This document shows positions 7,924 through 15,391 of a stretch of 23,979 nt of DNA, piece after piece. The stretch is from Paracoccaceae bacterium (GTDB taxonomy: Bacteria; Pseudomonadota; Alphaproteobacteria; Rhodobacterales; Rhodobacteraceae). Each line of letters starts with the position of its first letter. Position 1 is the first letter of the stretch. The translations under genes and the position numbers were made by a program. The notes beneath the pieces are model-generated. The model ran no database searches. It was given only the letters and a program-made list of their open reading frames with translations, and was not told the DNA's origin. Location: positions 1 to 23,979 of the forward strand of contig RFUP01000004.1 in assembly GCA_009922885.1 (NCBI GenBank). The letters are read 5' to 3'.

Positions 7924-9579
7924 ATGGCTGCCTATCAATACGTCTATCACATGTCCGGGGTCTCCAAGACCTATCCCGGCGGCAAGAAGTGCTTCGAGAA
8001 CATCCATCTGAACTTCCTCCCCGGCGTGAAGATCGGTGTCGTCGGCGTCAACGGCGCAGGTAAATCCACGCTTCTGAAGATCATGGCGGGATGGGACAAG
8101 GACTTCCAAGGCGAAGCCTGGTCCGCAGAAGGCGCGCGCGTCGGCTACCTACCGCAGGAACCCGAACTCGACCCCTCGCTCGATGTGCGCGGCAACGTCA
8201 TGCTCGGCGTCGCCAAGAAAAAAGCGATCCTCGACCGCTACAACGAACTGGCCATGAACTACTCGGACGAAACCGCCGACGAAATGGCCCAACTCCAAGA
8301 CCAGATCGACGCCGAGAACCTCTGGGATCTCGACAGCCAAGTCGATGTCTCGATGGAAGCCCTGCGCTGCCCGCCGGACGATGCCGATGTCACCTCGCTT
8401 TCGGGCGGTGAAAAACGCCGCGTTGCGCTCTGCAAGCTTCTCCTCGAAGCCCCCGACATGCTGCTCCTCGACGAACCGACCAACCACCTCGACGCTGAAA
8501 CCATCGCGTGGCTCCAGCAGCATCTGATCGACTACAAGGGCACGATCCTGATCGTCACCCACGACCGTTACTTCCTCGACGACATCACGGGCTGGATCCT
8601 CGAACTCGACCGCGGCCGCGGCATCCCCTACGAGGGCAACTACTCGTCGTGGCTGGAACAGAAAGCCAAGCGCCTCGAACAGGAAGCCCGCGAAGACAAG
8701 GCCAAGCAGAAAACGCTGGAACGCGAACTCGACTGGATCCGTCAAGGCGCCAAGGCCCGTCAGGCCAAGCAGAAGGCGCGTATCAACGCCTATAACGAAC
8801 TGGCGTCGCAATCCGAACGCGAGAAACTCACCCGCGCCCAGATCATCATCCCGAACGGCCCGCGCCTCGGCCAGAAGGTGATCGAGGTCAACGGCCTCAA
8901 GAAAGCGATGGGCGACAAGCTTCTCATCGAAGACCTCACCTTCGCCCTTCCGCCCGGCGGCATCGTCGGCGTCATCGGCCCAAACGGTGCCGGTAAATCG
9001 ACGCTCTTCAAGATGCTCACCGGTCAGGAACAGCCGGATGCGGGCGATCTCAGCTACGGGGATACGGTCAAGCTCTCCTATGTCGACCAGTCGCGCGACG
9101 ATCTCGATCCGAACGCCACCGTCTGGGAAGCCATCGCCGACAAGCAGGACATCATCAAACTCGGCGACGCCGAAGTGAACGCCCGCGCCTATTGCTCGGC
9201 CTTCAACTTCAAAGGCGGCGACCAGCAAAAGAAGGTCTCGCTCCTCTCGGGCGGTGAACGCAACCGCGTCCACATGGCTCGCCTTCTGCGCTCGGGCGGT
9301 AACGTGCTCCTCCTCGACGAACCGACGAACGACCTCGACGTGGAAACGCTGCGCGCCCTCGAAGACGCGCTGATGGATTTCGCAGGCTGCGCCGTGGTCA
9401 TCTCCCACGACCGCTTCTTCCTCGACCGTATCTGTACCCACATCCTCGCCTTCGAAGGCGACGCCCATGTGGAATGGTTCGAAGGCGACTTCTCCATGTA
9501 TGAAGAAGACAAGAAACGCCGCCTCGGCCCCGATGCCCTTGAACCGAAGCGCATCAAATACAAGAAATTCACCCGCTGA
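7924..9579 (+). CDS. ettA: Energy-dependent translational throttle protein EttA (ABC-F)
   Basis: EttA is a soluble ABC-F ATPase that binds the ribosomal E site and gates early elongation according to ATP/ADP. The 551 residues match EttA closely: YQYVYHMSGVSKTYPGGKK at the N-terminus, then Walker A GVNGAGKSTLLK. Signature SGGEKRRVALCKLLL and Walker B MLLLDEPTNHLD follow. The basic linker (about residues 245-295, rich in Lys/Arg/Glu) is the ribosome-contacting segment. The second ABC domain has GPNGAGKSTLFK, LLSGGERNRVHMARLL and VLLLDEPTNDLD. There are no membrane segments. GAAGGAG lies 6 bases before the ATG. The gene stands alone between rsmD and a strong terminator. Confidence 0.97.
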   Translation: MAAYQYVYHMSGVSKTYPGGKKCFENIHLNFLPGVKIGVVGVNGAGKSTLLKIMAGWDKDFQGEAWSAEGARVGYLPQEPELDPSLDVRGNVMLGVAKKKAILDRYNELAMNYSDETADEMAQLQDQIDAENLWDLDSQVDVSMEALRCPPDDADVTSLSGGEKRRVALCKLLLEAPDMLLLDEPTNHLDAETIAWLQQHLIDYKGTILIVTHDRYFLDDITGWILELDRGRGIPYEGNYSSWLEQKAKRLEQEAREDKAKQKTLERELDWIRQGAKARQAKQKARINAYNELASQSEREKLTRAQIIIPNGPRLGQKVIEVNGLKKAMGDKLLIEDLTFALPPGGIVGVIGPNGAGKSTLFKMLTGQEQPDAGDLSYGDTVKLSYVDQSRDDLDPNATVWEAIADKQDIIKLGDAEVNARAYCSAFNFKGGDQQKKVSLLSGGERNRVHMARLLRSGGNVLLLDEPTNDLDVETLRALEDALMDFAGCAVVISHDRFFLDRICTHILAFEGDAHVEWFEGDFSMYEEDKKRRLGPDALEPKRIKYKKFTR

Positions 9580-9608
9580 TCTCCGGATTGCAGGTCACAA
9601 ACCAACAA

Positions 9609-9632
9609 GGGGCGCCCTCCAGCGCCCCTTTT
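9609..9632 (+). terminator. Intrinsic terminator after ettA
   Basis: GGGGCGC pairs with GCGCCCC across a six-base loop (9609-9628) and is followed by TTTTCTTT. It lies about 30 bases after the ettA stop codon. Confidence 0.9.
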
Positions 9633-9734
9633 CTTTCGCGGAACTCTTGCGGTCCGACAGGCGTTCTGGCTTGGATGATCCGCATCATCCTGCTCTATCT
9701 CGTGGATGTGTTCTGATCGGGTAAGAAAAAGGAT

Positions 9735-9782
9735 GGGGGCTCTGCCCCCATACCCCCGGGATATTTTTACCAATATGAAAGC
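9735..9782 (+). repeat. GC-rich 3'-end repeat element, copy B
   Basis: This has the same design as the copy after the adaptor gene: hairpin GGGGGC-TCT-GCCCCC (9735-9749), a C-rich spacer, then GGATATTTTTACCAATATGA and AAGC (9759-9782). It faces copy C, which is in the opposite orientation 8 bases further on. Confidence 0.7.
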
Positions 9783-9790
9783 TTAGGCGC

Positions 9791-9812
9791 GCTTTCTCTT
9801 TTTCAAATATCC
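9791..9812 (-). repeat. 3'-end repeat element, copy C (inverted, half element)
   Basis: Read on the minus strand this is GGATATTTGAAAAAGAGAAA followed by GC, closely matching the second half of copy A. The stop codon of the minus-strand small reading frame (TGA at 9803-9805) lies inside it. Together with copy B it forms an inverted pair, as expected where two genes converge. Confidence 0.65.
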
Positions 9813-10006
9813 CCGCCGGAGGCATTCCGAAGGAATTTCTTCGCGCGAAGGACTGCGTTACTCTCCGGATCGGAAGAGGAAGCTTCGGACGTCAGTTTTT
9901 TCTGTCTATGTTCCTGTCTCAACTCTAATGCCGCGCGCGGCATTGCGGCCGCGTTGTTGGAGCACCACTTAATCGCCTGCGATTCTTTTTGCGTTAGACG
10001 ATGCAA
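9803..10006 (-). CDS. Doubtful small hypothetical protein (67 aa)
   Basis: A minus-strand reading frame of 67 codons starts at TTG, has no convincing ribosome binding site, and gives a basic, Ala/Lys/Arg-rich product with no family I recognise. Two contextual points favour a real or once-real gene. Its stop lies inside a copy of the repeat that elsewhere in this window follows gene ends. Also, a three-unit CCATAC array lies about 84 bases upstream of its start, in the same orientation and at nearly the same distance as a like array before the EamA gene. It may equally be a remnant of a longer gene or chance. Confidence 0.22.
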   Translation of the reverse strand: MHRLTQKESQAIKWCSNNAAAMPRAALELRQEHRQKKLTSEASSSDPESNAVLRAKKFLRNASGGDI

Positions 10007-10074
10007 ATTCGGGCTTCATCGAATGGGTGCGGGATGAAACCCGTCAGGCCGCTCGCGTAGTTTGAAGCGGGCTA

Positions 10075-10117
10075 GCGTCAGCACGCAATCCATACACAAG
10101 CCATACGCTTGCCATAC
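10075..10117 (-). repeat. Triple 11-bp direct repeat (CCATAC array), site 1
   Basis: CCATAC occurs at 10090, 10101 and 10112, an exact 11-base period of one helical turn. A degenerate fourth unit and a TGACGC (minus strand) at 10075-10080 lie beside it. The intervening pentamers recur at site 2 (19422-19460). Such spacing suits side-by-side binding of a winged-helix (OmpR/PhoB-type) regulator, but the protein is unknown. Confidence 0.6.
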
Positions 10118-10240
10118 CTTGGATTTAGCCTTTTGCCAGAGGCCATCGGTTAAGACTATTGCGCAAGGTCATGCACTTGCCCCACAATCCTTCGTGTGTG
10201 AAAAGCGATATCGAGGCAGATATAGCGGTTCATTCTTCAC

Positions 10241-12277
10241 ATGCAGGCCACAACCCTTCTCCGGGATATTTTTGGATTCGATAATTTCCGCCCCGGGCAG
10301 GAAGAAATCGTTTGCGCCGTGACCGAAGGGCGTAACGTGCTTGCAATCATGCCGACAGGCGGCGGAAAATCTCTTTGTTATCAATTGCCTGCACTTTTGC
10401 GGGGAGGAATAACGCTTGTGGTTTCGCCACTGATCGCCTTGATGCGCGATCAGGTGAGGTTTCTTCGAGAAAGCGGTGTCGAGGCGCATGCCCTCACCTC
10501 CGGGAATACCGAGGAGGAAACTGAGGCGGTATGGCAAGCGCTTGCCGCTAACACTCTGAAATTGCTTTATATTGCGCCCGAGCGCTTGGCATCAAGCGGC
10601 ACGCTCCATATGCTCCGCCGTGCAGGCGTTTCGCTTATCGCAGTTGATGAAGCCCATTGCGTCAGCCAATGGGGTCACGATTTCCGCCCCGACTATCTTC
10701 GCATTGGCGAACTCCGCGCAGCACTAGATGTGCCTATCGCTGCGTTTACGGCCACAGCTGATAGCGAGACTCGCGATGAGATCATTATGAAACTATTCGG
10801 GGAGGCGAGGCCGAAGATCTTCCTTCGGGGATTTGACCGCCCCAACATCCGCCTCGCTTTTCAGCCCAAGGATCAACCCCGCGCGCAAATCCTCAGCTTC
10901 GCGGCCGCCCGCAAAGGTCAATCTGGGATCGTTTACTGTGGCACTCGCGCCAAGACCGAAAGTCTGGCTCAAGCCATGCGCGATGCGGGCCATTCTGCGA
11001 TCCACTACCATGGAGGAATGGAAGCCGACGACAGACGCGTGGCCGAGACCCGCTTTCAGCAGGAAGACGGCCTGATCGTGTGCGCGACCGTCGCTTTCGG
11101 CATGGGTATCGACAAGCCAGACATCCGGTGGGTTGCTCACGCTGATCTACCAAAATCGATTGAGGCTTATTATCAAGAGATCGGCCGTGCCGGGCGCGAC
11201 GGGGCGCCAGCCGAGACCCTTACTCTCTACGGCCCAGATGATATCCGCTTTCGTCGCACTCAGATCGACGAGAGCCTCGCGCCCCCGGAGCGCCGCCATG
11301 CCGATCATGGTCGCCTGAACACGCTCCTTGGCCTTGCCGAGGCTCTTTCTTGCCGTCGGCAGGTGCTCCTCGGTTACTTTGGCGAAGCATCGGATCCCTG
11401 CGGGAATTGTGACCTCTGCGACGATCCACCCGAGATTTTTGACGGCACCACCCCTGTTCGCATGGCTCTATCGGCCATTCTGCGCACCCAAGAAAGCTTT
11501 GGCGCGGGACATATCATCGACATCCTGACGGGGAACCCAACAGATAAAGCCCGTGAGCGTGGTCACGATGCTCTTCCAACGTTCGGCGTTGGGCGTGAAT
11601 GGTCCAAGCCGCAGTGGAATGCTATCTTCCGCCAAATGCTGGGCCATGACCTGGTCCGGCCGGATGCGTCTCGGCATGGTGCCCTTATCATGACGGACAT
11701 CGCCTTGCCGATATTGAAAGGCGAGAGCACGATTCAGCTCAGAAAAGATCTGATCCGCCGCCCAGAGAAACGCCCCGCCGTGAAAATGCTCGTAAGCGAC
11801 GAAGATGCCCCGTTACTTAGCGCCCTTAAGGCAAAACGGCGCGCATTGGCCGAGGCCGCTGGCGTGCCCGCGTATGTCATTTTCAACGACAAGACCCTGA
11901 TTGAAATGGCCGAAAACCGACCCTCTGACCTAGACGCGATGGCGCGGATTTCCGGCATCGGGGCCAAGAAGCTTGCGCAATATGGAAACCTGTTTCTGGA
12001 GGTGATCACGGGTGCGCGCATCGAGTTGCATCCTGCGCGCCGAAAACTCGCGGGCCAAAACCAAGCTGAAGTCTTTGACCAGCTTCTCGCCGCACAGGCC
12101 GATTTGGCGCGTGGGCCTGATGGCACAGATAAGCTCTTGTCTTGCCCAGCACCGTTGCTGGCCAAAGTGGCTCAGTTGAAGCCACGTTCGATTTCCGAAA
12201 TCGAGCGTCTCCTCGGCGAGAAGCGGGCCGAACGTTTTGCTTCTGCATTTCTGGACGTCCTCTATCCCTCGGCCTAA
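10241..12277 (+). CDS. recQ: ATP-dependent DNA helicase RecQ
   Basis: RecQ is a 3'-5' DNA helicase acting in recombination and replication-fork repair. The 678 residues show the full bacterial layout. A DEAD/DEAH helicase core has the motif 0 glutamine in FRPGQEEIV, Walker A MPTGGGKS (37-44), DEAH (136-139) followed by CVSQWGHDFRP, and FTATAD. The second RecA domain has GIVYCGTRAKTE and the motif VI region EIGRAGRDG. A zinc-binding RQC part has SCRR...DPCGNCDLC (four cysteines). A winged-helix region and a C-terminal HRDC domain (about 505-585, SALKAKRRALAEAAGVPAY) follow. There is no Shine-Dalgarno sequence ahead of ATG 10241 and no better in-frame start, and homology begins at residue 4. 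Codon use is less C-biased than in ettA. Confidence 0.96.
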   Translation: MQATTLLRDIFGFDNFRPGQEEIVCAVTEGRNVLAIMPTGGGKSLCYQLPALLRGGITLVVSPLIALMRDQVRFLRESGVEAHALTSGNTEEETEAVWQALAANTLKLLYIAPERLASSGTLHMLRRAGVSLIAVDEAHCVSQWGHDFRPDYLRIGELRAALDVPIAAFTATADSETRDEIIMKLFGEARPKIFLRGFDRPNIRLAFQPKDQPRAQILSFAAARKGQSGIVYCGTRAKTESLAQAMRDAGHSAIHYHGGMEADDRRVAETRFQQEDGLIVCATVAFGMGIDKPDIRWVAHADLPKSIEAYYQEIGRAGRDGAPAETLTLYGPDDIRFRRTQIDESLAPPERRHADHGRLNTLLGLAEALSCRRQVLLGYFGEASDPCGNCDLCDDPPEIFDGTTPVRMALSAILRTQESFGAGHIIDILTGNPTDKARERGHDALPTFGVGREWSKPQWNAIFRQMLGHDLVRPDASRHGALIMTDIALPILKGESTIQLRKDLIRRPEKRPAVKMLVSDEDAPLLSALKAKRRALAEAAGVPAYVIFNDKTLIEMAENRPSDLDAMARISGIGAKKLAQYGNLFLEVITGARIELHPARRKLAGQNQAEVFDQLLAAQADLARGPDGTDKLLSCPAPLLAKVAQLKPRSISEIERLLGEKRAERFASAFLDVLYPSA

Positions 12278-12305
12278 ATCCGACTGAAACGTGAAAGGGA
12301 AGCCT

Positions 12306-13052
12306 ATGCTGGTCGTCGTGTCGCCTGCCAAGAAACTGAACGAAGCCCCTGACAACCGCGGCCTCTCTGTGCCCGAGTTCCAATCCGAAGCGATCGAACT
12401 GGCGCATTATGCTCGTGACCTCGGCGCGCACGAGCTTGCGCGGCTCATGGACATCTCTGACAACCTAGCCACACTCAATGCCGCTCGTTTTCGGGCTTTT
12501 GGCTCCCAACCCAAAAAGCCCGCTATTTTCGCATTCGCCGGGGATACCTACCAAGGCCTCGACGCGACGAGCCTTGATAGCGACGCCCTCAGATGGGCAC
12601 AGAGCCATTTGTGCATTCTTTCCGGGCTTTACGGCCTTCTGCGTCCGCTTGATGAGATAGAGCCCTATCGCCTCGAAATGGGAAGCCGGCTGAAAACCAA
12701 CCGTGGCCGTAACCTTTACGAGTGGTGGGGCACGAAACTTGCAGAGGCTTTGAACGAACGAGCGCAGGCGACTGGCTCGCGTGTTTTGGTCAACTGCGCC
12801 AGCCAGGAATATTTTGGGGCAGTTGACTTGAGCACCCTCAAGCTCGACGTGGTTACGCCGGTGTTCATGGAAGAGAGGGAAGGGCACGCGAAAATTGTAA
12901 GTTTCCATGCCAAACGCGCACGCGGCGCCATGGCTCGCTTCATAGTCGAACGCAGAATATCCGATCGGCGCGAAATCCGATCCTTTGATATCGGCGGATA
13001 CGCGTATCGCGATTCTCTGAGCAGCTCAGACAGGATGGTTTTCATACGCTGA
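12306..13052 (+). CDS. yaaA: Peroxide stress protein YaaA (DUF328/UPF0246)
   Basis: YaaA lowers intracellular free iron and protects against peroxide in E. coli; the fold binds DNA. The 248-residue product has the family's MLVVVSPAKKLNE start, FAFAGDTYQGLDA, the signature LCILSGLYGLLRPLDEIEPY (about residues 102-121), RLKTNRGRNLYEWWG, NCASQEYF and the C-terminal FHAKRARGAMARF. The start is ATG 12306: AAAGGGA lies five bases before it, while the in-frame GTG at 12291 precedes that site. It follows recQ by 28 bases and is probably co-transcribed with it. No clear terminator follows. Confidence 0.95.
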   Translation: MLVVVSPAKKLNEAPDNRGLSVPEFQSEAIELAHYARDLGAHELARLMDISDNLATLNAARFRAFGSQPKKPAIFAFAGDTYQGLDATSLDSDALRWAQSHLCILSGLYGLLRPLDEIEPYRLEMGSRLKTNRGRNLYEWWGTKLAEALNERAQATGSRVLVNCASQEYFGAVDLSTLKLDVVTPVFMEEREGHAKIVSFHAKRARGAMARFIVERRISDRREIRSFDIGGYAYRDSLSSSDRMVFIR

Positions 13053-13335
13053 ACCTGACCTGTATTTTATATACCCTATAAGATATTATAATTCTTTTTT
13101 GGACTATTACTTATCTGCCCTATTCAATCCATCTTTTTCGATTTTGTTGAAGCCATCCCTTTGCCCCAAGAATAAGTCAGGCATAAGGACAGATAAATAT
13201 CCTTTGGTATTTCACCAAGCCAATTCCGCATGGCACCGCTTGAGATGAACACATCTTAAGCCGTATTCTTATTTGCAGATCAGTCACCACACTCGTCTGA
13301 CTCAAAGTGACCGGTCATTGGTGGAAGCGTATCTG

Positions 13336-13361
13336 GCATGATTAAGAACACACAATCATGC
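13336..13361. promoter_or_regulatory. Candidate operator: 8-bp dyad with 10-bp spacer
   Basis: GCATGATT and AATCATGC are perfect inverted arms whose centres are about 18 bases apart, suitable for a dimeric regulator. It lies about 240 bases upstream of the GH-like gene. Confidence 0.4.
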
Positions 13362-13490
13362 GCGTAACAGTTCAAGGGAGTAATGCTGATGATAGCAGTT
13401 AGATCAGAGAGATTTTTCTCTCAATAGTTAGAATCTCACGTCCTATCTGCGGGCGTTGAGGCAATGAAGTTCCAATTCAGGCAATATCGG

Positions 13491-13514
13491 CTTTTCGGAC
13501 ATCACTCCGAAAGG
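13491..13514 (+). promoter_or_regulatory. Stem-loop over a purine-rich ribosome-binding-like sequence
   Basis: CTTTTCGGA pairs with TCCGAAAGG (one G-U pair, six-base loop). The 3' arm holds the AAAGG that precedes an alternative GTG start at 13517. It could be a leader hairpin or an operator. Confidence 0.35.
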
Positions 13515-13560
13515 AAGTGAACTTTTTGCCTGTCATTTTCGAAACTGGTCACCTGACGGC

Positions 13561-13580
13561 CGCGAAACATGTGTTTCGCG
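13561..13580. promoter_or_regulatory. Near-perfect 20-base palindrome just upstream of the GH-like gene
   Basis: CGCGAAACA and TGTTTCGCG are perfect 9-base arms around TG. The palindrome ends 17 bases before the ATG at 13598 and 3 bases before its ribosome binding site, so a protein bound here, or a hairpin in the mRNA, could block expression. Confidence 0.5.
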
Positions 13581-13597
13581 AACGGTGGAGTAGTATC

Positions 13598-15388
13598 ATG
13601 GCACGCGACGTTCTTTTTGATTTCTCAGTAGGCGAAGACGTCCATAACGGCATTTTTGGCGGCAACTTCCTCTTTCATAAAAACTCCATCTCAAACGACG
13701 GTTCCTTCGATGAGGCTGCAGATCAAATTGGGGTGGAAGGCCTCCGTTATCCCGGCGGCGCAATTAGCGAAGTCCTTTTCGATATCAGAAATCCTGACTC
13801 TCCAACGGCAATTGATCCTGTTTCCGGTGATGTTGTCTCGGTCACTCCTATCTCCGACTTTCTGGAGTTCGCGATTGAGACCGATCGCCCGGTCACCATC
13901 GTCATCCCGACCAGAAAGTTCCTGACCTCCGAGGAGGACGCGTTGGGGCATCGTTACGAGGCTGTCGACGAGGAACTGCTTCGAACCTTCGTGAGTGATG
14001 TGCTGAACGGGGTTTACGGCGCGGCGAAAATCGAAGCGTTCGAGATTGGCAACGAATACTGGGGGATAGGCGACTTCGAGCAGGGCTCGATGACGACTCT
14101 GGAATACGCCCGAGTGTCTTCGAAAATGGCCGAAATCCTTGATGAAACCATCGCGACCAGTGGCAGCGGCCAAGATCCGAGCGTGTTGGTTCAGATCGGC
14201 TCGAACAACCGCGATGCAAACCTCCGGGGCGATTACGAGGAATACGCAACCCCGCAGGAAAAAGTTGCTGCACTGGAGGCCGACTACCAACTCAAATTCA
14301 GCGGCAATGTCATCCACAAGGGTGGCGATCTTGATTGGGACCGGATTGCGAATGAAATCCTGATCAACGAATATCAAAATGATGGCACGCTTGAAGCGGT
14401 CGACGGTATAGCATTCCACGTGTACTCGCGTGCGCCCGTCATTGAAAGCAGCCGCTATCGCCACTTCGACACCATCGACGAAACATGGGGCCAGCTGGAC
14501 AAGGATTTCGAACTCTGGATCACGGAGTGGAACCAAAAGTCCAAGACCAACGCACTCGATCCCGAGGAAGACTTCGGCCTTAAAGCTGCGCACGAACTGA
14601 TCGATCTCGTCGGCGTTTTCGCTGAGGAGGACGTCACCGGCGCTCATATCTGGGCTGTGCAGCATAACACCAAGACCGCCCTTACTGAGCCCCAAGCCGA
14701 TCCGAACCTTGAGGCGACGATGAACCCTACCGGGGAGATTTTCTGCATGATGCAGGAACATCTCCCCGGCACTCGGCTGATTGACCTCGATCTGTCGGCC
14801 GACCGCCCCTTCGCATATGATGGTGAGGGTTTCGAATTTCATACCTTCGCGTCTGATGGCAAATTCGTGGGTTATCTTGCCTCGGTTTCGGATCAGGACG
14901 TCGACGTCGACCTCGCGTTCGGCAACATCATCACGGGTTGGGAGAGCGCATCTGTAACACGCTTGGGTGTGGCAGAGGGCGACGATCCGGGTGATCCGAA
15001 GGCAACTCCGGTTGTCACCAAGGAAGACCCGGAGCAGGCATTGGCGGATGGCGAGGTTATCACAAGCTTGAAGCCCTTCGAGATCATCCAGATTGTTTTC
15101 GAAGCGCCTGACTATACCGAGGTTTTTGCCGATGCGCTTGATGCCGAGGCAAACCCAATCGTGGTGGAGCCGGAGGAGTTCTTGGTTAATGCAACAGACA
15201 TCGAGCCGCCCGACTTCGGCCTTGACTCTGCCCCTGCTCCTGACCTGCCGCCGCAAATCCTGACTCTTGAGGAAGAGACGGAAGAAGCCGAGCCGGAGGA
15301 AGATGTTGGCGGCTCGGACGGCGGCGGCATCGATGGTATGCTCGGGTTCCTCCTTCTGCCGCTCCTGATCGGCTTGGGAATGGGCTAG
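13598..15388 (+). CDS. Clan GH-A glycoside-hydrolase-like protein with acidic, Gly-rich hydrophobic C-terminus
   Basis: I recognise a TIM-barrel glycosidase-like domain but no exact family. The 596 residues begin with VLFDFSVGEDVHNGIFGGNFLF. GVEGLRYPGGAISEVLFDI follows, a segment seen at the head of large secreted calcium-binding proteins of Rhodobacteraceae. FEIGNEYWG (acid/base candidate E153 after Asn) and LWITEWNQ (nucleophile candidate E310) fit the strand-4 and strand-7 glutamates of clan GH-A. After a beta-rich part (about 420-510) comes a tail rich in Pro and Glu, then GGSDGGGIDG, ending in the hydrophobic GFLLLPLLIGLGMG. There is no N-terminal signal peptide and no RTX nonapeptide. 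ATG 13598 is preferred over GTG 13517 because GGTGGAG precedes it and homology starts there. Secretion by a type I system is an inference. It converges with the acyl-CoA dehydrogenase gene three bases away. Confidence 0.75.
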   Translation: MARDVLFDFSVGEDVHNGIFGGNFLFHKNSISNDGSFDEAADQIGVEGLRYPGGAISEVLFDIRNPDSPTAIDPVSGDVVSVTPISDFLEFAIETDRPVTIVIPTRKFLTSEEDALGHRYEAVDEELLRTFVSDVLNGVYGAAKIEAFEIGNEYWGIGDFEQGSMTTLEYARVSSKMAEILDETIATSGSGQDPSVLVQIGSNNRDANLRGDYEEYATPQEKVAALEADYQLKFSGNVIHKGGDLDWDRIANEILINEYQNDGTLEAVDGIAFHVYSRAPVIESSRYRHFDTIDETWGQLDKDFELWITEWNQKSKTNALDPEEDFGLKAAHELIDLVGVFAEEDVTGAHIWAVQHNTKTALTEPQADPNLEATMNPTGEIFCMMQEHLPGTRLIDLDLSADRPFAYDGEGFEFHTFASDGKFVGYLASVSDQDVDVDLAFGNIITGWESASVTRLGVAEGDDPGDPKATPVVTKEDPEQALADGEVITSLKPFEIIQIVFEAPDYTEVFADALDAEANPIVVEPEEFLVNATDIEPPDFGLDSAPAPDLPPQILTLEEETEEAEPEEDVGGSDGGGIDGMLGFLLLPLLIGLGMG

Positions 15389-15391
15389 GTC

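Larger units (their letters stand above)
9580..10240. other. 661-base intergenic region between ettA and recQ
   Basis: The stretch holds the ettA terminator, repeat copies B and C, the doubtful minus-strand small ORF and the first CCATAC array. From about 10120 to 10240 I see no gene, no tRNA and no clear promoter. The bases directly before recQ lack a Shine-Dalgarno sequence. Its base composition is more even than that of the C-rich coding DNA to its left. Confidence 0.6.
13053..13597. promoter_or_regulatory. AT-rich, dyad-dense 545-base intergenic region
   Basis: This is the most AT-rich stretch of the window, especially 13065-13105. Several inverted repeats crowd its second half: 13239-13260 (CTTGAGATG/CATCTTAAG, 4-base loop), TGACCGGTCA at 13308-13317, GCATGATT-N10-AATCATGC at 13336-13361, CTTTTCGGA/TCCGAAAGG at 13491-13514 and CGCGAAACA/TGTTTCGCG at 13561-13580. 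No stable gene is seen; a 13- to 15-codon frame near 13384 behind AAGGGAG could be a leader peptide but is unproven. The layout suggests a heavily regulated promoter and leader for the GH-like gene. Confidence 0.5.

Noticed and set aside
8149..9468. Long minus-strand open frame (439 codons) opposite ettA
   Set aside because: It is the antisense of a highly conserved ABC-F gene with strong codon bias; the translation has no family features.
9675..9716. Thirteen-codon frame MIRIILLYLVDVF after the ettA terminator
   Set aside because: It is very short, has no ribosome binding site and no visible partner; it is probably chance.
10090..10117. CCATAC repeats as a CRISPR array or plasmid iterons
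   Set aside because: Units are only 6-11 bases with three copies, there are no spacers, cas genes or replication initiator, and the same array recurs before another gene.
13065..13110. AT-rich tract as a dif site, origin or terminator
   Set aside because: I could not find a convincing XerC/XerD pair, DnaA boxes or a GC stem followed by Ts; the stretch is simply AT-rich.
13517..13597. Upstream GTG start for the GH-like protein (27 extra residues)
   Set aside because: The purine-rich site is only one base from the GTG, the extension is not family-like, and a palindrome lies within it; ATG 13598 has a properly spaced GGTGGAG.
13691..15256. Minus-strand open frame of 521 codons opposite the GH-like gene
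   Set aside because: The plus-strand frame has recognisable glycosidase motifs and a ribosome binding site; the antisense frame has neither.
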